64,000 nt of DNA from Metapseudomonas sp043392685 (GTDB lineage: Bacteria; Pseudomonadota; Gammaproteobacteria; Pseudomonadales; Pseudomonadaceae): the NCBI GenBank assembly GCA_043392685.1, contig JBHZGM010000017.1. One strand, given 5' to 3'. A program made the translations under genes and the position numbers. This document shows, in pieces, positions 51,390 to 59,571 of the stretch (position 1 is its first letter; each line of letters begins with the position of its first letter). The notes under the pieces are model-generated. The model was not told the origin of the DNA and did no database searches. It saw only the letters and a list, made by a program, of their open reading frames with translations.

Positions 51390-51779
51390 TTACACGCGAC
51401 GCTTCTTCGGCGGACGGCACCCGTTGTGCGGGATAGGCGTCACGTCGGTGATGCTGGCGATCTTGTAGCCGCAGGCGTTCAGTGCACGCACAGCGGATTC
51501 GCGACCCGGACCCGGGCCCTTGACGTTCACGTCGAGGTTCTTCAGGCCGTATTCCAGAGCAGCCTGACCGGCGCGCTCGGCTGCAACCTGGGCAGCGAAC
51601 GGGGTGCTCTTACGGGAGCCGCGGAAACCGGAACCACCGGAGGTCGCCCAGGACAGAGCATTGCCCTGACGATCAGTGATGGTAACGATGGTGTTGTTGA
51701 AAGAAGCGTGGATATGGGCGATCCCATCCACCACTGTCTTTTTGATTTTCTTACGAGGACGAGCAGCAGGCTTAGCCAT
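51390..51779 (-). CDS. rpsK: 30S ribosomal protein S11
   Basis: The 129-residue protein shows GIAHIHASFNNTIVTITDRQ, ALSWATSGGSGFRGSRKSTP and the C-terminal DVTPIPHNGCRPPKKRRV. S11 forms part of the platform near the mRNA E-site. It lies between rpsM and rpsD in the alpha operon. Confidence 0.99.
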   Translation of the reverse strand: MAKPAARPRKKIKKTVVDGIAHIHASFNNTIVTITDRQGNALSWATSGGSGFRGSRKSTPFAAQVAAERAGQAALEYGLKNLDVNVKGPGPGRESAVRALNACGYKIASITDVTPIPHNGCRPPKKRRV

Positions 51780-51809
51780 GACTTAATTCCTGTCGATTCG
51801 CGGGCGCAA

Positions 51810-52166
51810 TTACTTGCGGATCGGCTTACGCGGGCCCTTGCGGGTACGCGCGTTGGTCTTGGTGCGCTGGCCATGAACAGGCAGGCCGCGACGATGACGC
51901 AGACCGCGATAGCAGCCCAGGTCCATGAGACGCTTGATGTTCATGTTGATTTCGCGACGCAGGTCACCTTCAGTGGTGAGCTTCGCTACTTCGCCACGCA
52001 GCTGTTCGATCTGCTCGTCAGAGAGATCCTTGATTTTTGCCGCCGGATTTACGCCGGTGACAGCGCAGATTTTCTGCGCAGTGGTGCGACCAACACCGTA
52101 GATGTAGGTCAGCGAGATAACAGTGTGCTTGTTATCTGGAATGTTGACGCCTGCAATACGGGCCAT
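51810..52166 (-). CDS. rpsM: 30S ribosomal protein S13
   Basis: The 118-residue protein begins MARIAGVNIPDNKHTVISLT and ends with the basic tail RTKTNARTRKGPRKPIRK that reaches the P-site tRNA. It is the first gene of the alpha operon, with its own promoter in the 132-base gap after rpmJ. Confidence 0.99.
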   Translation of the reverse strand: MARIAGVNIPDNKHTVISLTYIYGVGRTTAQKICAVTGVNPAAKIKDLSDEQIEQLRGEVAKLTTEGDLRREINMNIKRLMDLGCYRGLRHRRGLPVHGQRTKTNARTRKGPRKPIRK

Positions 52167-52224
52167 TCAGTGAAACTCCAGTTGACAGCTACCTACGCCC
52201 CGGAAGCCAAGAAAAGGGCGCGAG

Positions 52225-52253
52225 ATATTAGCGCTGTAAAAACGAATAATCAA
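52225..52253 (-). promoter_or_regulatory. Alpha-operon promoter (rpsM-rpsK-rpsD-rpoA-rplQ)
   Basis: On the minus strand TTGATT (52253-52248) and TAATAT (52230-52225) are exactly 17 bases apart and lie 59 bases before the rpsM ATG. This gives about 50 bases of leader for S4-type control. Confidence 0.65.
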
Positions 52254-52277
52254 CCCGGCAGCGCACTAGCTGCCGGG
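52254..52277 (-). terminator. Hairpin between rpmJ and rpsM (partial terminator)
   Basis: CCCGGCAGC and GCTGCCGGG form a 9-bp perfect stem with a six-base loop. On the minus strand it is followed by TTGATTATTCG rather than a pure T run, so termination may be partial. It directly abuts the -35 of the alpha-operon promoter. Confidence 0.6.
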
Positions 52278-52298
52278 CTCATAACGCGTGAATCACAC

Positions 52299-52415
52299 TC
52301 AGCCTTGGCGCTGCTTGTGACGCGGTTCCGCGCTGCAGATCACGCGAACGATACCGTCGCGACGGATGATCTTGCAGTTGCGGCACAGCTTTTTCACCGA
52401 TGCACGAACTTTCAT
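52299..52415 (-). CDS. rpmJ: 50S ribosomal protein L36 (zinc-binding form)
   Basis: The 38-residue protein reads MKVRASVKKLCRNCKIIRRD and ends SAEPRHKQRQG. Cys11, Cys14, Cys27 and His32 make it the zinc-containing C+ form. It sits 30 bases after secY. Confidence 0.98.
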   Translation of the reverse strand: MKVRASVKKLCRNCKIIRRDGIVRVICSAEPRHKQRQG

Positions 52416-52445
52416 CAGTAACTCCTAAAACCTTACGGAACCGGG

Positions 52446-53774
52446 TCAGCGGAGCATGCCGCTGCCGTAGCCCTTCAGGTTGGCTTTCTTCATCAGGGAT
52501 TCGTACTGGTGCGAAACGAGGTGGGATTGTACTTGGGCCATAAAGTCCATAACAACCACAACCACGATCAGCAACGAGGTCCCGCCAAGGTAGAACGGTA
52601 CATTCGCTGCAACCACCAGGAACTGGGGCAGCAGGCAAACAGCCGTCATGTACAGAGCACCAAACATGGTCAAGCGGGTCAGTACGCCATCGATATAGCG
52701 CGCCGACTGCTCGCCCGGTCGGATACCCGGAATAAAGGCACCGGACTTCTTCAGGTTCTCCGCCACGTCTTTCGGATTGAACATCAGCGCTGTGTAGAAG
52801 AAGCAGAAGAATACGATCCCCGCACTAAACAGCAGAATGTTCAACGGCTGACCAGGAGCGATAGCCTGTGCGACGTCCTGCAGCCAGCCCATGCTTTCGG
52901 ACTGACCAAACCAGGCGCCCAGAGAGGCCGGGAACAGCAGGATGCTGCTGGCGAAAATAGCCGGAATAACGCCGGCCATGTTCACCTTCAACGGCAGGTG
53001 GCTGGTCTGCGCAGCGAAGACCTTGCGGCCCTGCTGACGCTTGGCGTAATGCACCGCAATGCGGCGCTGACCACGCTCGATGAACACCACGAAACCGATG
53101 ATCGCTACTGCCAGCAATCCGATGGCGACCAGGGCGAAGATGTTGATATCGCCCTGACGTGCAGACTCGAAAGACTGCCCGATCGCACTCGGCAAACCGG
53201 CCACGATGCCAGCAAAAATCAGCATCGAGATACCGTTGCCGACACCGCGCTCAGTGATCTGTTCGCCCAGCCACATCATGAACATCGCACCAGCCACGAA
53301 GGTGGTGACAGCCACGAAGTAGAAGCCGAAATCAGTCGAGAAAGCGACGCCTTGGCTGGCCAGACCAACGGACATGCCGATGGCCTGGACCAATGCCAGG
53401 ACTACAGTGCCGTAGCGGGTGTACTGGCTGATCTTGCGACGGCCAGCCTCACCTTCCTTCTTCAACTGCTCCAACTGCGGGCTGATAGCGGTCATGAGCT
53501 GCATGATGATCGACGCCGAGATGTACGGCATGATCCCCAGTGCAAAGATACTCATCCGTTCCAGCGCGCCGCCGGAGAACATGTTGAACAGGCTAAGAAT
53601 GGTCCCCTCGTTCTGCCGGAACAGCTCGGCCAGCCGGTCAGGGTTGATACCGGGCACTGGAATGTGCGCGCCGATCCGGTAGACGATGATCGCCAGGAAC
53701 AGGAAACGCAGTCGAGCCCAGAGCTCGGACAACCCGCCATTGCTGAGCGCGGAGAGAGCACCTTGCTTAGCCAT
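52446..53774 (-). CDS. secY: Protein translocase subunit SecY
   Basis: SecY is the channel of the Sec translocon. The 442-residue protein has ten membrane segments. Typical stretches are RIGAHIPVPGINPDRLAELF, MSIFALGIMPYISASIIMQL, GEAGRRKISQYTRYGTVVLA, ERGVGNGISMLIFAGIVAGL and KKSGAFIPGIRPGEQSARYI. It starts immediately after the rplO stop codon. Confidence 0.99.
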   Translation of the reverse strand: MAKQGALSALSNGGLSELWARLRFLFLAIIVYRIGAHIPVPGINPDRLAELFRQNEGTILSLFNMFSGGALERMSIFALGIMPYISASIIMQLMTAISPQLEQLKKEGEAGRRKISQYTRYGTVVLALVQAIGMSVGLASQGVAFSTDFGFYFVAVTTFVAGAMFMMWLGEQITERGVGNGISMLIFAGIVAGLPSAIGQSFESARQGDINIFALVAIGLLAVAIIGFVVFIERGQRRIAVHYAKRQQGRKVFAAQTSHLPLKVNMAGVIPAIFASSILLFPASLGAWFGQSESMGWLQDVAQAIAPGQPLNILLFSAGIVFFCFFYTALMFNPKDVAENLKKSGAFIPGIRPGEQSARYIDGVLTRLTMFGALYMTAVCLLPQFLVVAANVPFYLGGTSLLIVVVVVMDFMAQVQSHLVSHQYESLMKKANLKGYGSGMLR

Positions 53775-54209
53775 TTAGTCCTCGAACTTACCGCCAGCTG
53801 CTTCGATAGCCGCACGCGCACCTTTGGTGGCGGCGATACCTTTCAGGGTGACCGCGCGAGTAACGTCGCCGGACAGCATGACTTTCACACGCTGTACGTT
53901 CTGGTTAACCACGTTGGCATCCTTCAGCGCCTGCAGAGTGATGACGTCGCCTTCGACCTTGGCCAGCTCGGAAGTACGCACTTCTGCGCGATCCATAGCC
54001 TTCAGGGAAACGAAGCCGAACTTCGGCAGACGACGGTGCAGCGGCTGCTGACCGCCTTCGAAGCCCGGAGCAATGGTGCCACCGGAGCGGGAGGTCTGAC
54101 CTTTGTGACCACGGCCACCAGTCTTACCCAAACCGCTACCGATGCCACGGCCCGGACGGTGCTTTTCGCGACGGGCACCCGGCGCGGAACGCAGATCGTT
54201 CAGTTTCAT
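53775..54209 (-). CDS. rplO: 50S ribosomal protein L15
   Basis: The 144-residue protein begins MKLNDLRSAPGARREKHRPG and has the Gly-rich RGIGSGLGKTGGRGHKGQTS plus FEGGQQPLHRRLPKFGF. It directly abuts secY and is three bases from rpmD. Confidence 0.99.
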   Translation of the reverse strand: MKLNDLRSAPGARREKHRPGRGIGSGLGKTGGRGHKGQTSRSGGTIAPGFEGGQQPLHRRLPKFGFVSLKAMDRAEVRTSELAKVEGDVITLQALKDANVVNQNVQRVKVMLSGDVTRAVTLKGIAATKGARAAIEAAGGKFED

Positions 54210-54212
54210 GGA

Positions 54213-54389
54213 TTAACCCTCGACACGCAGAAGGTAGTAAGCCTTGTTGATCATGCCGCGATTCTCAGGAGTGTCCTGAACTTCTACGGTGTGACCAATG
54301 CGACGCAGGCCGAGACCTTTGACGCAAGCCTTGTGGTTGGCCAGACGGCCGTTAACGCTTTTGACCAGCGTCACTTTGACAGTTGCCAT
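54213..54389 (-). CDS. rpmD: 50S ribosomal protein L30
   Basis: The 58-residue protein begins MATVKVTLVKSVNGRLANHK and ends NKAYYLLRVEG. It includes GLGLRRIGHTVEVQDTPENR, the L30 signature. It lies between rpsE and rplO with gaps of 2 and 3 bases. Confidence 0.98.
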   Translation of the reverse strand: MATVKVTLVKSVNGRLANHKACVKGLGLRRIGHTVEVQDTPENRGMINKAYYLLRVEG

Positions 54390-54391
54390 GA

Positions 54392-54892
54392 TTAGAGAAT
54401 CTCCTCGACGCTCTTACCACGCTTGGCCGCAACGGACTCAGGGGACTGCATATTCTTCAGCCCCTTGAAGGTGGCGTAAACCACGTTCACCGGATTGGTA
54501 GAGCCGTAGCACTTGGCCAGAACGTTCTGCACACCGGCCACTTCCAGAACGGCGCGCATGGCGCCGCCGGCGATGATACCGGTACCTTCGGAAGCCGGCT
54601 GCATGAACACCTTGGAGGCGCCATGGGCGGACTTGATCGGGTACTGCAGGGTGGTGCCGTCCAGATCAACCTGGATCATGTTGCGACGGGCAGCTTCCAT
54701 CGCCTTCTGGATCGCAGCAGGCACTTCGCGGGACTTGCCGCGACCGAAGCCGACACGACCTTTGCCATCACCAACCACGGTCAGTGCGGTGAAGGTGAAG
54801 ATACGACCACCTTTTACGGTCTTGGCAACGCGGTTAACCTGAACCAGCTTCTCGATGTAGCCTTCGTCGCGCTTTTGCTCGTTATTTGCCAT
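54392..54892 (-). CDS. rpsE: 30S ribosomal protein S5
   Basis: The 166-residue protein has the N-terminal double-stranded RNA-binding-like domain (LVQVNRVAKTVKGGRIFTFT, VVGDGKGRVGFGRGKSREVP) and the C-terminal VLEVAGVQNVLAKCYGSTNP. S5 affects decoding fidelity. It is 3 bases after rplR. Confidence 0.99.
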   Translation of the reverse strand: MANNEQKRDEGYIEKLVQVNRVAKTVKGGRIFTFTALTVVGDGKGRVGFGRGKSREVPAAIQKAMEAARRNMIQVDLDGTTLQYPIKSAHGASKVFMQPASEGTGIIAGGAMRAVLEVAGVQNVLAKCYGSTNPVNVVYATFKGLKNMQSPESVAAKRGKSVEEIL

Positions 54893-54895
54893 AAC

Positions 54896-55246
54896 TTAGA
54901 ACTCCAGCCCGCCTTCACGAGCAGCATCAGCCAGCGCCTTGACGCGGCCGTGGTACTTGAAGCCAGAACGATCGAATGCCACCTGAGTGACGCCAGCGGC
55001 CTTAGCACGCTCGGCAACCAGCTGACCAACCTTCTTGGCCGCGTCGACGTTGCCAGTGGCGCCGTCACGCAGTTCTTTGTCCAAGGTCGAGGCGCTGGCC
55101 AGGACCTTGGCGCCGTCGGCCGAAATGACCTGGGCGTAGATGTGCTGGGAAGAGCGGTACACGCAGAGGCGTACGGCTTCCAGCTCGCGCATTTTCAGGC
55201 GTGCCTTGCGAGCGCGACGCAGACGAGTTTCTTTCTTTACGCTCAT
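54896..55246 (-). CDS. rplR: 50S ribosomal protein L18
   Basis: The 116-residue protein begins MSVKKETRLRRARKARLKMR, a basic tail that binds 5S rRNA. It continues RLCVYRSSQHIYAQVISADG and VAFDRSGFKYHGRVKALADA. It lies 10 bases after rplF. Confidence 0.99.
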   Translation of the reverse strand: MSVKKETRLRRARKARLKMRELEAVRLCVYRSSQHIYAQVISADGAKVLASASTLDKELRDGATGNVDAAKKVGQLVAERAKAAGVTQVAFDRSGFKYHGRVKALADAAREGGLEF

Positions 55247-55256
55247 TTGCTATGCC

Positions 55257-55790
55257 CTACTTCTTCTTAGCTTCTTTACGACGGACGACTTCGTCGGCGT
55301 AACGTACACCCTTGCCTTTGTAAGGCTCCGGCGGACGGAAGTCGCGGATCTCAGCGGCCACTTGACCGACCAGCTGCTTGTCGATGCCCTTGATCAGGAT
55401 ATCGGTCTGGCTGGGGGTTTCAGCGGTGATGCCTTGCGGCAGTTCGTAATCCACCGGATGCGAGAAGCCGAGAGCCAGGGACAGCGTTTGACCTTTGGCC
55501 TGAGCTTTGTAACCAACGCCGACCAGCTGGAGCTTGCGCTCGAAGCCTTGGCTGACGCCGATCACCATGTTGTTAACCAGCGCACGGGTGGTACCGGCCA
55601 TGGCCTTGTTCTGCTGGTCGCCATTGCGAGCAGCGAAACGCAGCTCACCGGATTCCTGCAGGACTTCCACGGACGGATGCACTTTCAGTTCCAGAGCGCC
55701 CTTGGCACCCTTGACCGAGAGCTGCTGACCAGCGATCTTGACTTCCACGCCAGCGGGCAGCTTGACGGGGTTCTTAGCAACGCGAGACAT
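55257..55790 (-). CDS. rplF: 50S ribosomal protein L6
   Basis: The 177-residue protein begins MSRVAKNPVKLPAGVEVKIA. Its two similar domains end with the L6 signature EIRDFRPPEPYKGKGVRYAD. It lies 12 bases after rpsH in the spc operon. Confidence 0.99.
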   Translation of the reverse strand: MSRVAKNPVKLPAGVEVKIAGQQLSVKGAKGALELKVHPSVEVLQESGELRFAARNGDQQNKAMAGTTRALVNNMVIGVSQGFERKLQLVGVGYKAQAKGQTLSLALGFSHPVDYELPQGITAETPSQTDILIKGIDKQLVGQVAAEIRDFRPPEPYKGKGVRYADEVVRRKEAKKK

Positions 55791-55802
55791 GCTTCACCCC
55801 CC

Positions 55803-56195
55803 TTAGAACACAGTGCAGAGCACTTCGCCGCCAACACCAGCAGCGCGAGCAGCACGATCAGTCATCACACCCTTATTGGTGGAAACGATCGATACGCCCA
55901 GGCCGCCACGTACTTTCGGCAGCTGATCGACGGACTTGTACTGGCGCAGGCCAGGACGACTTACGCGCTTCAGCTCCTCGATGACCGGGCGGCCTTCGAA
56001 GTACTTCAGCTCGATGGACAGCAGAGGCTTGATGTCGCTGCTGACTTGGTATCCCGTGATGTAACCCTCGCTCTTCAGAACGTCGGCTACTGCCACCTTC
56101 AGCTTGGAGGACGGCATGCTTACGACAGACTTTTCAGCCATCTGGGCATTACGGATACGAGTTAGCATGTCCGCTAACGGGTCCTGCATACTCAT
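55803..56195 (-). CDS. rpsH: 30S ribosomal protein S8
   Basis: The 130-residue protein begins MSMQDPLADMLTRIRNAQMA and ends GVLCTVF-like (AAGVGGEVLCTVF), with GLGVSIVSTNKGVMTDRAAR. S8 binds 16S rRNA and in enterobacteria represses the spc operon. An unusual 193-base gap with two hairpins precedes it. Confidence 0.99.
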   Translation of the reverse strand: MSMQDPLADMLTRIRNAQMAEKSVVSMPSSKLKVAVADVLKSEGYITGYQVSSDIKPLLSIELKYFEGRPVIEELKRVSRPGLRQYKSVDQLPKVRGGLGVSIVSTNKGVMTDRAARAAGVGGEVLCTVF

Positions 56196-56311
56196 GGGCT
56201 AGATGCTCCTGATACAAAAAGAAATAGCCTTGCGGCTAGTGTCACACGCGAGCACTGGGCGGATTTTGGCCAAGCTCGGCGAGCCGGACATTCTAGAGAT
56301 ACTCCAGAAAC

Positions 56312-56375
56312 GAATCAAGCCCCAAAAGGGGCTTGATTCAGATCACCTGGACTGGGCCGACCGGAGGGGTCGGCC
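56312..56375 (-). promoter_or_regulatory. Two hairpins in the rpsN-rpsH spacer
   Basis: GAATCAAGCCCC and GGGGCTTGATTC (56312-56339) are a perfect 12-bp inverted repeat with an AAAA loop. GGCCGACC and GGTCGGCC (56355-56375) form a second 8-bp stem. Neither is followed by a T tract on the minus strand. They may be RNA processing, attenuation or protein-binding elements. Confidence 0.6.
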
Positions 56376-56388
56376 TGGCCGACGGCCA

Positions 56389-56694
56389 TTACCAGCTGGC
56401 TTTCACCAGACCAGGTACGTCACCGCGCATGGCAGCTTCACGCAGCTTGTTACGGCCGAGGCCGAACTTGCGGTAAACGCCGTGCGGACGGCCGGTGATG
56501 CGGCAGCGGTTACGCAGACGCGAAGCGCTGGCGTCACGGGGCTGCTTCTGCAGGGCTACCTGGGCTTCCCAACGAGCTTCCGGAGTGGAGTTCGGGTTGG
56601 CAATGATAGCTTTCAGCTCAGCGCGCTTTTTTGCGTACTTAGCAACCGTCTGCTGACGCTTCAGCTCGCGGTTTTTCATGCTCTGTTTGGCCAT
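56389..56694 (-). CDS. rpsN: 30S ribosomal protein S14 (zinc-free form)
   Basis: The 101-residue protein starts MAKQSMKNRELKRQQTVAKY and ends RGDVPGLVKASW. The region RLRNRCRITGRPHGVYRKFG lacks the two CXXC pairs of the zinc form. It lies 13 bases after rplE. Confidence 0.98.
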   Translation of the reverse strand: MAKQSMKNRELKRQQTVAKYAKKRAELKAIIANPNSTPEARWEAQVALQKQPRDASASRLRNRCRITGRPHGVYRKFGLGRNKLREAAMRGDVPGLVKASW

Positions 56695-56707
56695 ATTCCT
56701 ACTCCAA

Positions 56708-57247
56708 TCAGTTGCGGAACGGGAAGTTGAAGGCGCGCAGCAGGGCACGACCTTCGTCATCCGTACGGGCGGTGGTGGTCAGGGTGATATCCAGACCGCG
56801 CAGCGCATCGATTTTGTCGTAATCGATTTCCGGGAAGATGATCTGCTCTTTCACACCCATGCTGTAGTTGCCACGACCGTCGAAGGACTTGGCATTCAGG
56901 CCGCGGAAGTCACGCACGCGCGGCAGGGAGATGGCCAGCAGACGATCCAGGAACTCGTACATGCGATCACGGCGCAGGGTAACCTTGACGCCGATCGGCC
57001 AACCTTCACGAACCTTGAAGCCTGCAATGGATTTGCGGGCGTAGGTCACGACGGCTTTCTGGCCAGTGATCTTTTCCAGGTCGGCTACAGCGTTCTCGAT
57101 GACTTTCTTGTCACCGATCGCTTCGCCCAGACCCATGTTCAGGGTGATTTTGGTGATGCGCGGAACTTCCATCACGTTCGCAAGCTGAAGTTGTTCCTTC
57201 AGCTTCGGCGCGATTTCTTTCCGGTAAATCTCTTTCAGTCGTGCCAT
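56708..57247 (-). CDS. rplE: 50S ribosomal protein L5
   Basis: The 179-residue protein has RITKITLNMGLGEAIGDKKV, ITGQKAVVTYARKSIAGFKV and FPEIDYDKIDALRGLDITLT, ending in NFPFRN. L5 binds 5S rRNA and contacts the P-site tRNA. It lies 20 bases after rplX. Confidence 0.99.
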   Translation of the reverse strand: MARLKEIYRKEIAPKLKEQLQLANVMEVPRITKITLNMGLGEAIGDKKVIENAVADLEKITGQKAVVTYARKSIAGFKVREGWPIGVKVTLRRDRMYEFLDRLLAISLPRVRDFRGLNAKSFDGRGNYSMGVKEQIIFPEIDYDKIDALRGLDITLTTTARTDDEGRALLRAFNFPFRN

Positions 57248-57267
57248 GGTTATCTACCTAGCAGTTC

Positions 57268-57582
57268 TCAAGCATCAACCGGTTTTTGGGTCGACTTGAA
57301 GACACGAATTTTCTTACCGTCTTCAACCTTGAAACCAACGCGATCAGCCTTGTTGGTTTCGCCATTGAAGATGGCCACGTTGGAGAGGTGCAGAGGCGCC
57401 TCTCGCTCGACGATACCGCCCTGGACACCGGCCATGGGGTTAGGCTTGGTGTGGCGCTTGATCAGGTTTACACCACTGACCAGCACGCGGCTGTCAGCGA
57501 GAACCTTGAGCACCTTGCCACGCTTGCCCTTGTCCTTGCCGGCGATGACGATGATCTCGTCGTCACGACGAATCTTTTGCAT
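57268..57582 (-). CDS. rplX: 50S ribosomal protein L24
   Basis: The 104-residue protein begins MQKIRRDDEIIVIAGKDKGK with the KOW motif, then RGKVLKVLADSRVLVSGVNL. It starts 50S assembly. It lies 12 bases after rplN. Confidence 0.99.
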   Translation of the reverse strand: MQKIRRDDEIIVIAGKDKGKRGKVLKVLADSRVLVSGVNLIKRHTKPNPMAGVQGGIVEREAPLHLSNVAIFNGETNKADRVGFKVEDGKKIRVFKSTQKPVDA

Positions 57583-57594
57583 GACGGCTTCTCC

Positions 57595-57963
57595 TTACAG
57601 CACTTCGGGGGCGAGCGAGACGATCTTCATGAACTTCTCGGAACGCAGTTCACGGGTCACGGGCCCGAAGATACGGGTGCCGATCGGCTCCTGCTTGTTG
57701 TTCAGCAGGACGGCGGCGTTGCCGTCGAAGCGGATGATCGAGCCGTCAGGGCGACGAACGCCGTGCTTGGTACGGACCACAACAGCGGTCATTACCTGGC
57801 CTTTCTTCACCTTGCCACGCGGAATCGCTTCTTTAACGGTCACTTTGATGATGTCGCCGATGCCGGCGTAGCGACGGTGCGAACCACCAAGGACCTTGAT
57901 GCACATAACGCGACGAGCACCGCTGTTGTCAGCGACGTCGAGCATGGATTGAGTCTGAATCAT
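57595..57963 (-). CDS. rplN: 50S ribosomal protein L14
   Basis: The 122-residue protein begins MIQTQSMLDVADNSGARRVM and has RPDGSIIRFDGNAAVLLNNK. It is the first gene of the classic spc operon, 22 bases after rpsQ. No separate promoter is evident. Confidence 0.99.
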   Translation of the reverse strand: MIQTQSMLDVADNSGARRVMCIKVLGGSHRRYAGIGDIIKVTVKEAIPRGKVKKGQVMTAVVVRTKHGVRRPDGSIIRFDGNAAVLLNNKQEPIGTRIFGPVTRELRSEKFMKIVSLAPEVL

Positions 57964-57985
57964 ATCTTTCTCCGACCCTTAGTCC

Positions 57986-58252
57986 TTAGACTTCCACGGC
58001 ACGTTCGACGACTTCCACCAGGGACCAGGATTTGGTCTTGGCCAGCGGACGGGTCTCGCGAATGGTGACCTTGTCGCCGATGCGGCACTGGTTGGTTTCG
58101 TCGTGGGCGTGCAGCTTGGTCGAACGCTTCACGTATTTACCGTAGATCGGGTGCTTTACACGGCGCTCGATCAGAACGGTGATGGTCTTGTCCATCTTGT
58201 CGCTGACGACGCGGCCGGTCAGCGTACGGACGGTTTTCTGAGCTTCAGCCAT
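57986..58252 (-). CDS. rpsQ: 30S ribosomal protein S17
   Basis: The 88-residue protein has TLTGRVVSDKMDKTITVLIE, HPIYGKYVKRSTKLHAHDET and GDKVTIRETRPLAKTKSW. It ends the S10 part of the super-operon and is 2 bases after rpmC. Confidence 0.99.
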   Translation of the reverse strand: MAEAQKTVRTLTGRVVSDKMDKTITVLIERRVKHPIYGKYVKRSTKLHAHDETNQCRIGDKVTIRETRPLAKTKSWSLVEVVERAVEV

Positions 58253-58254
58253 GA

Positions 58255-58446
58255 TTACTTACCTGCTTGCTGGTTGAGCACAGTTTTCACGCGAGCGATG
58301 TCGCGCTTCACTTGCGAGAGCAGGTGAGACTGCCCCAACTGGCCAGTTGCTTTCTGCATGCGCAGATTGAACTGGTCGCGCAGCAGGCCGAGCAGTTGCT
58401 CGTTCAGCTGCTGTACGGATTTTTCACGAAGTTCATTCGCTTTCAT
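58255..58446 (-). CDS. rpmC: 50S ribosomal protein L29
   Basis: The 63-residue protein begins MKANELREKSVQQLNEQLLG. Its ATG overlaps the rplP stop by one base; an in-frame GTG one codon earlier is less likely. L29 borders the exit tunnel with L23. Confidence 0.98.
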   Translation of the reverse strand: MKANELREKSVQQLNEQLLGLLRDQFNLRMQKATGQLGQSHLLSQVKRDIARVKTVLNQQAGK

Positions 58447-58859
58447 CACATCACCGTCCGCTTAACAAAGGAGGTGGCGAGCGGCAGCTTTGCAGCGGCC
58501 AGGGCGAATGCCTCACGCGCCAGCTCTTCGGAAACACCCTCGATCTCGTACAGGACCTTGCCCGGTTGAATCTGGGCTACCCAGTACTCGACACCACCCT
58601 TACCTTTACCCATACGTACTTCCAGGGGCTTCTTGGTAACGGGCTTGTCCGGGAACACACGGATCCAGATCTTGCCGCCACGCTTAACGTGCCGAGTGAG
58701 GGCACGACGTGCAGCCTCGATCTGGCGGGCAGTGAGACGACCACGGCCAGTAGCCTTCAGCGCGAACTCGCCGAAGCTGACCTTGCTACCGCGCTGAGCC
58801 AGACCACGGTTGTGGCCGGTCATCTGCTTGCGGAATTTCGTACGCTTTGGTTGCAGCAT
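58446..58859 (-). CDS. rplP: 50S ribosomal protein L16
   Basis: The 137-residue protein begins MLQPKRTKFRKQMTGHNRGL and includes RQIEAARRALTRHVKRGGKI and MGKGKGGVEYWVAQIQPGKV. It contacts A-site tRNA. It is coupled to rpmC and 12 bases after rpsC. Confidence 0.99.
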   Translation of the reverse strand: MLQPKRTKFRKQMTGHNRGLAQRGSKVSFGEFALKATGRGRLTARQIEAARRALTRHVKRGGKIWIRVFPDKPVTKKPLEVRMGKGKGGVEYWVAQIQPGKVLYEIEGVSEELAREAFALAAAKLPLATSFVKRTVM

Positions 58860-58871
58860 TTGGCGTACCCC

Positions 58872-59558
58872 TTACTTAGCAGCTTTTTTACGAGGAGCGG
58901 GCGCTACCGGCTTCAGCTCTTCCTGGCGGCCACCAATGACCTCACCTTTGAAGATCCAAACCTTCACACCGATCACACCGTAGGTGGTGTGCGCTTCATA
59001 GGTTGCGTAGTCGATGTCGGCACGCAGGGTGTGCAGAGGCACACGACCTTCGCGGTACCACTCGGTACGGGCGATTTCAGCGCCGCCCAGACGACCGCTC
59101 ACCTGAATCTTGATGCCCTTGGCACCAATGCGCATGGCGTTCTGTACAGCGCGCTTCATGGCGCGACGGAACATAACGCGACGCTCCAGCTGCTGAGCTA
59201 CGCTCTGCGCAACCAGCATACCGTCGAGTTCCGGCTTGCGGATCTCTTCGATGTTGATGTGCACGGGCACACCCATTTGCTTGGTCAGGTCCTGGCGCAG
59301 CTTCTCAACATCTTCACCCTTCTTGCCGATCACGATGCCGGGACGAGCGGTGTGGATGGTGATGCGTGCGGTTTGAGCCGGACGATGAATATCGATACGG
59401 CTTACGGACGCGCTTTTTAGTTTGTCTTGGAGGTACTCACGCACCTTCAGGTCGGCAAACAGATAATCGGCATAAGTGCGCTTATCTGCGTACCAAACGG
59501 AGGTGTGCTCCTTGACGATACCCAGGCGAATGCCAGTGGGATGTACTTTCTGACCCAT
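58872..59558 (-). CDS. rpsC: 30S ribosomal protein S3
   Basis: The 228-residue protein starts MGQKVHPTGIRLGIVKEHTS at 59558. The KH domain includes RPGIVIGKKGEDVEKLRQDL, and the C-terminal domain has AKGIKIQVSGRLGGAEIART. It lines the mRNA entry path. Confidence 0.99.
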   Translation of the reverse strand: MGQKVHPTGIRLGIVKEHTSVWYADKRTYADYLFADLKVREYLQDKLKSASVSRIDIHRPAQTARITIHTARPGIVIGKKGEDVEKLRQDLTKQMGVPVHINIEEIRKPELDGMLVAQSVAQQLERRVMFRRAMKRAVQNAMRIGAKGIKIQVSGRLGGAEIARTEWYREGRVPLHTLRADIDYATYEAHTTYGVIGVKVWIFKGEVIGGRQEELKPVAPAPRKKAAK

Positions 59559-59571
59559 CTGATCGACTCCG

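Noticed and set aside
52509..54395. 628-codon plus-strand open frame opposite secY, rplO and rpmD
   Set aside because: Antisense to three essential conserved genes; shadow frame.
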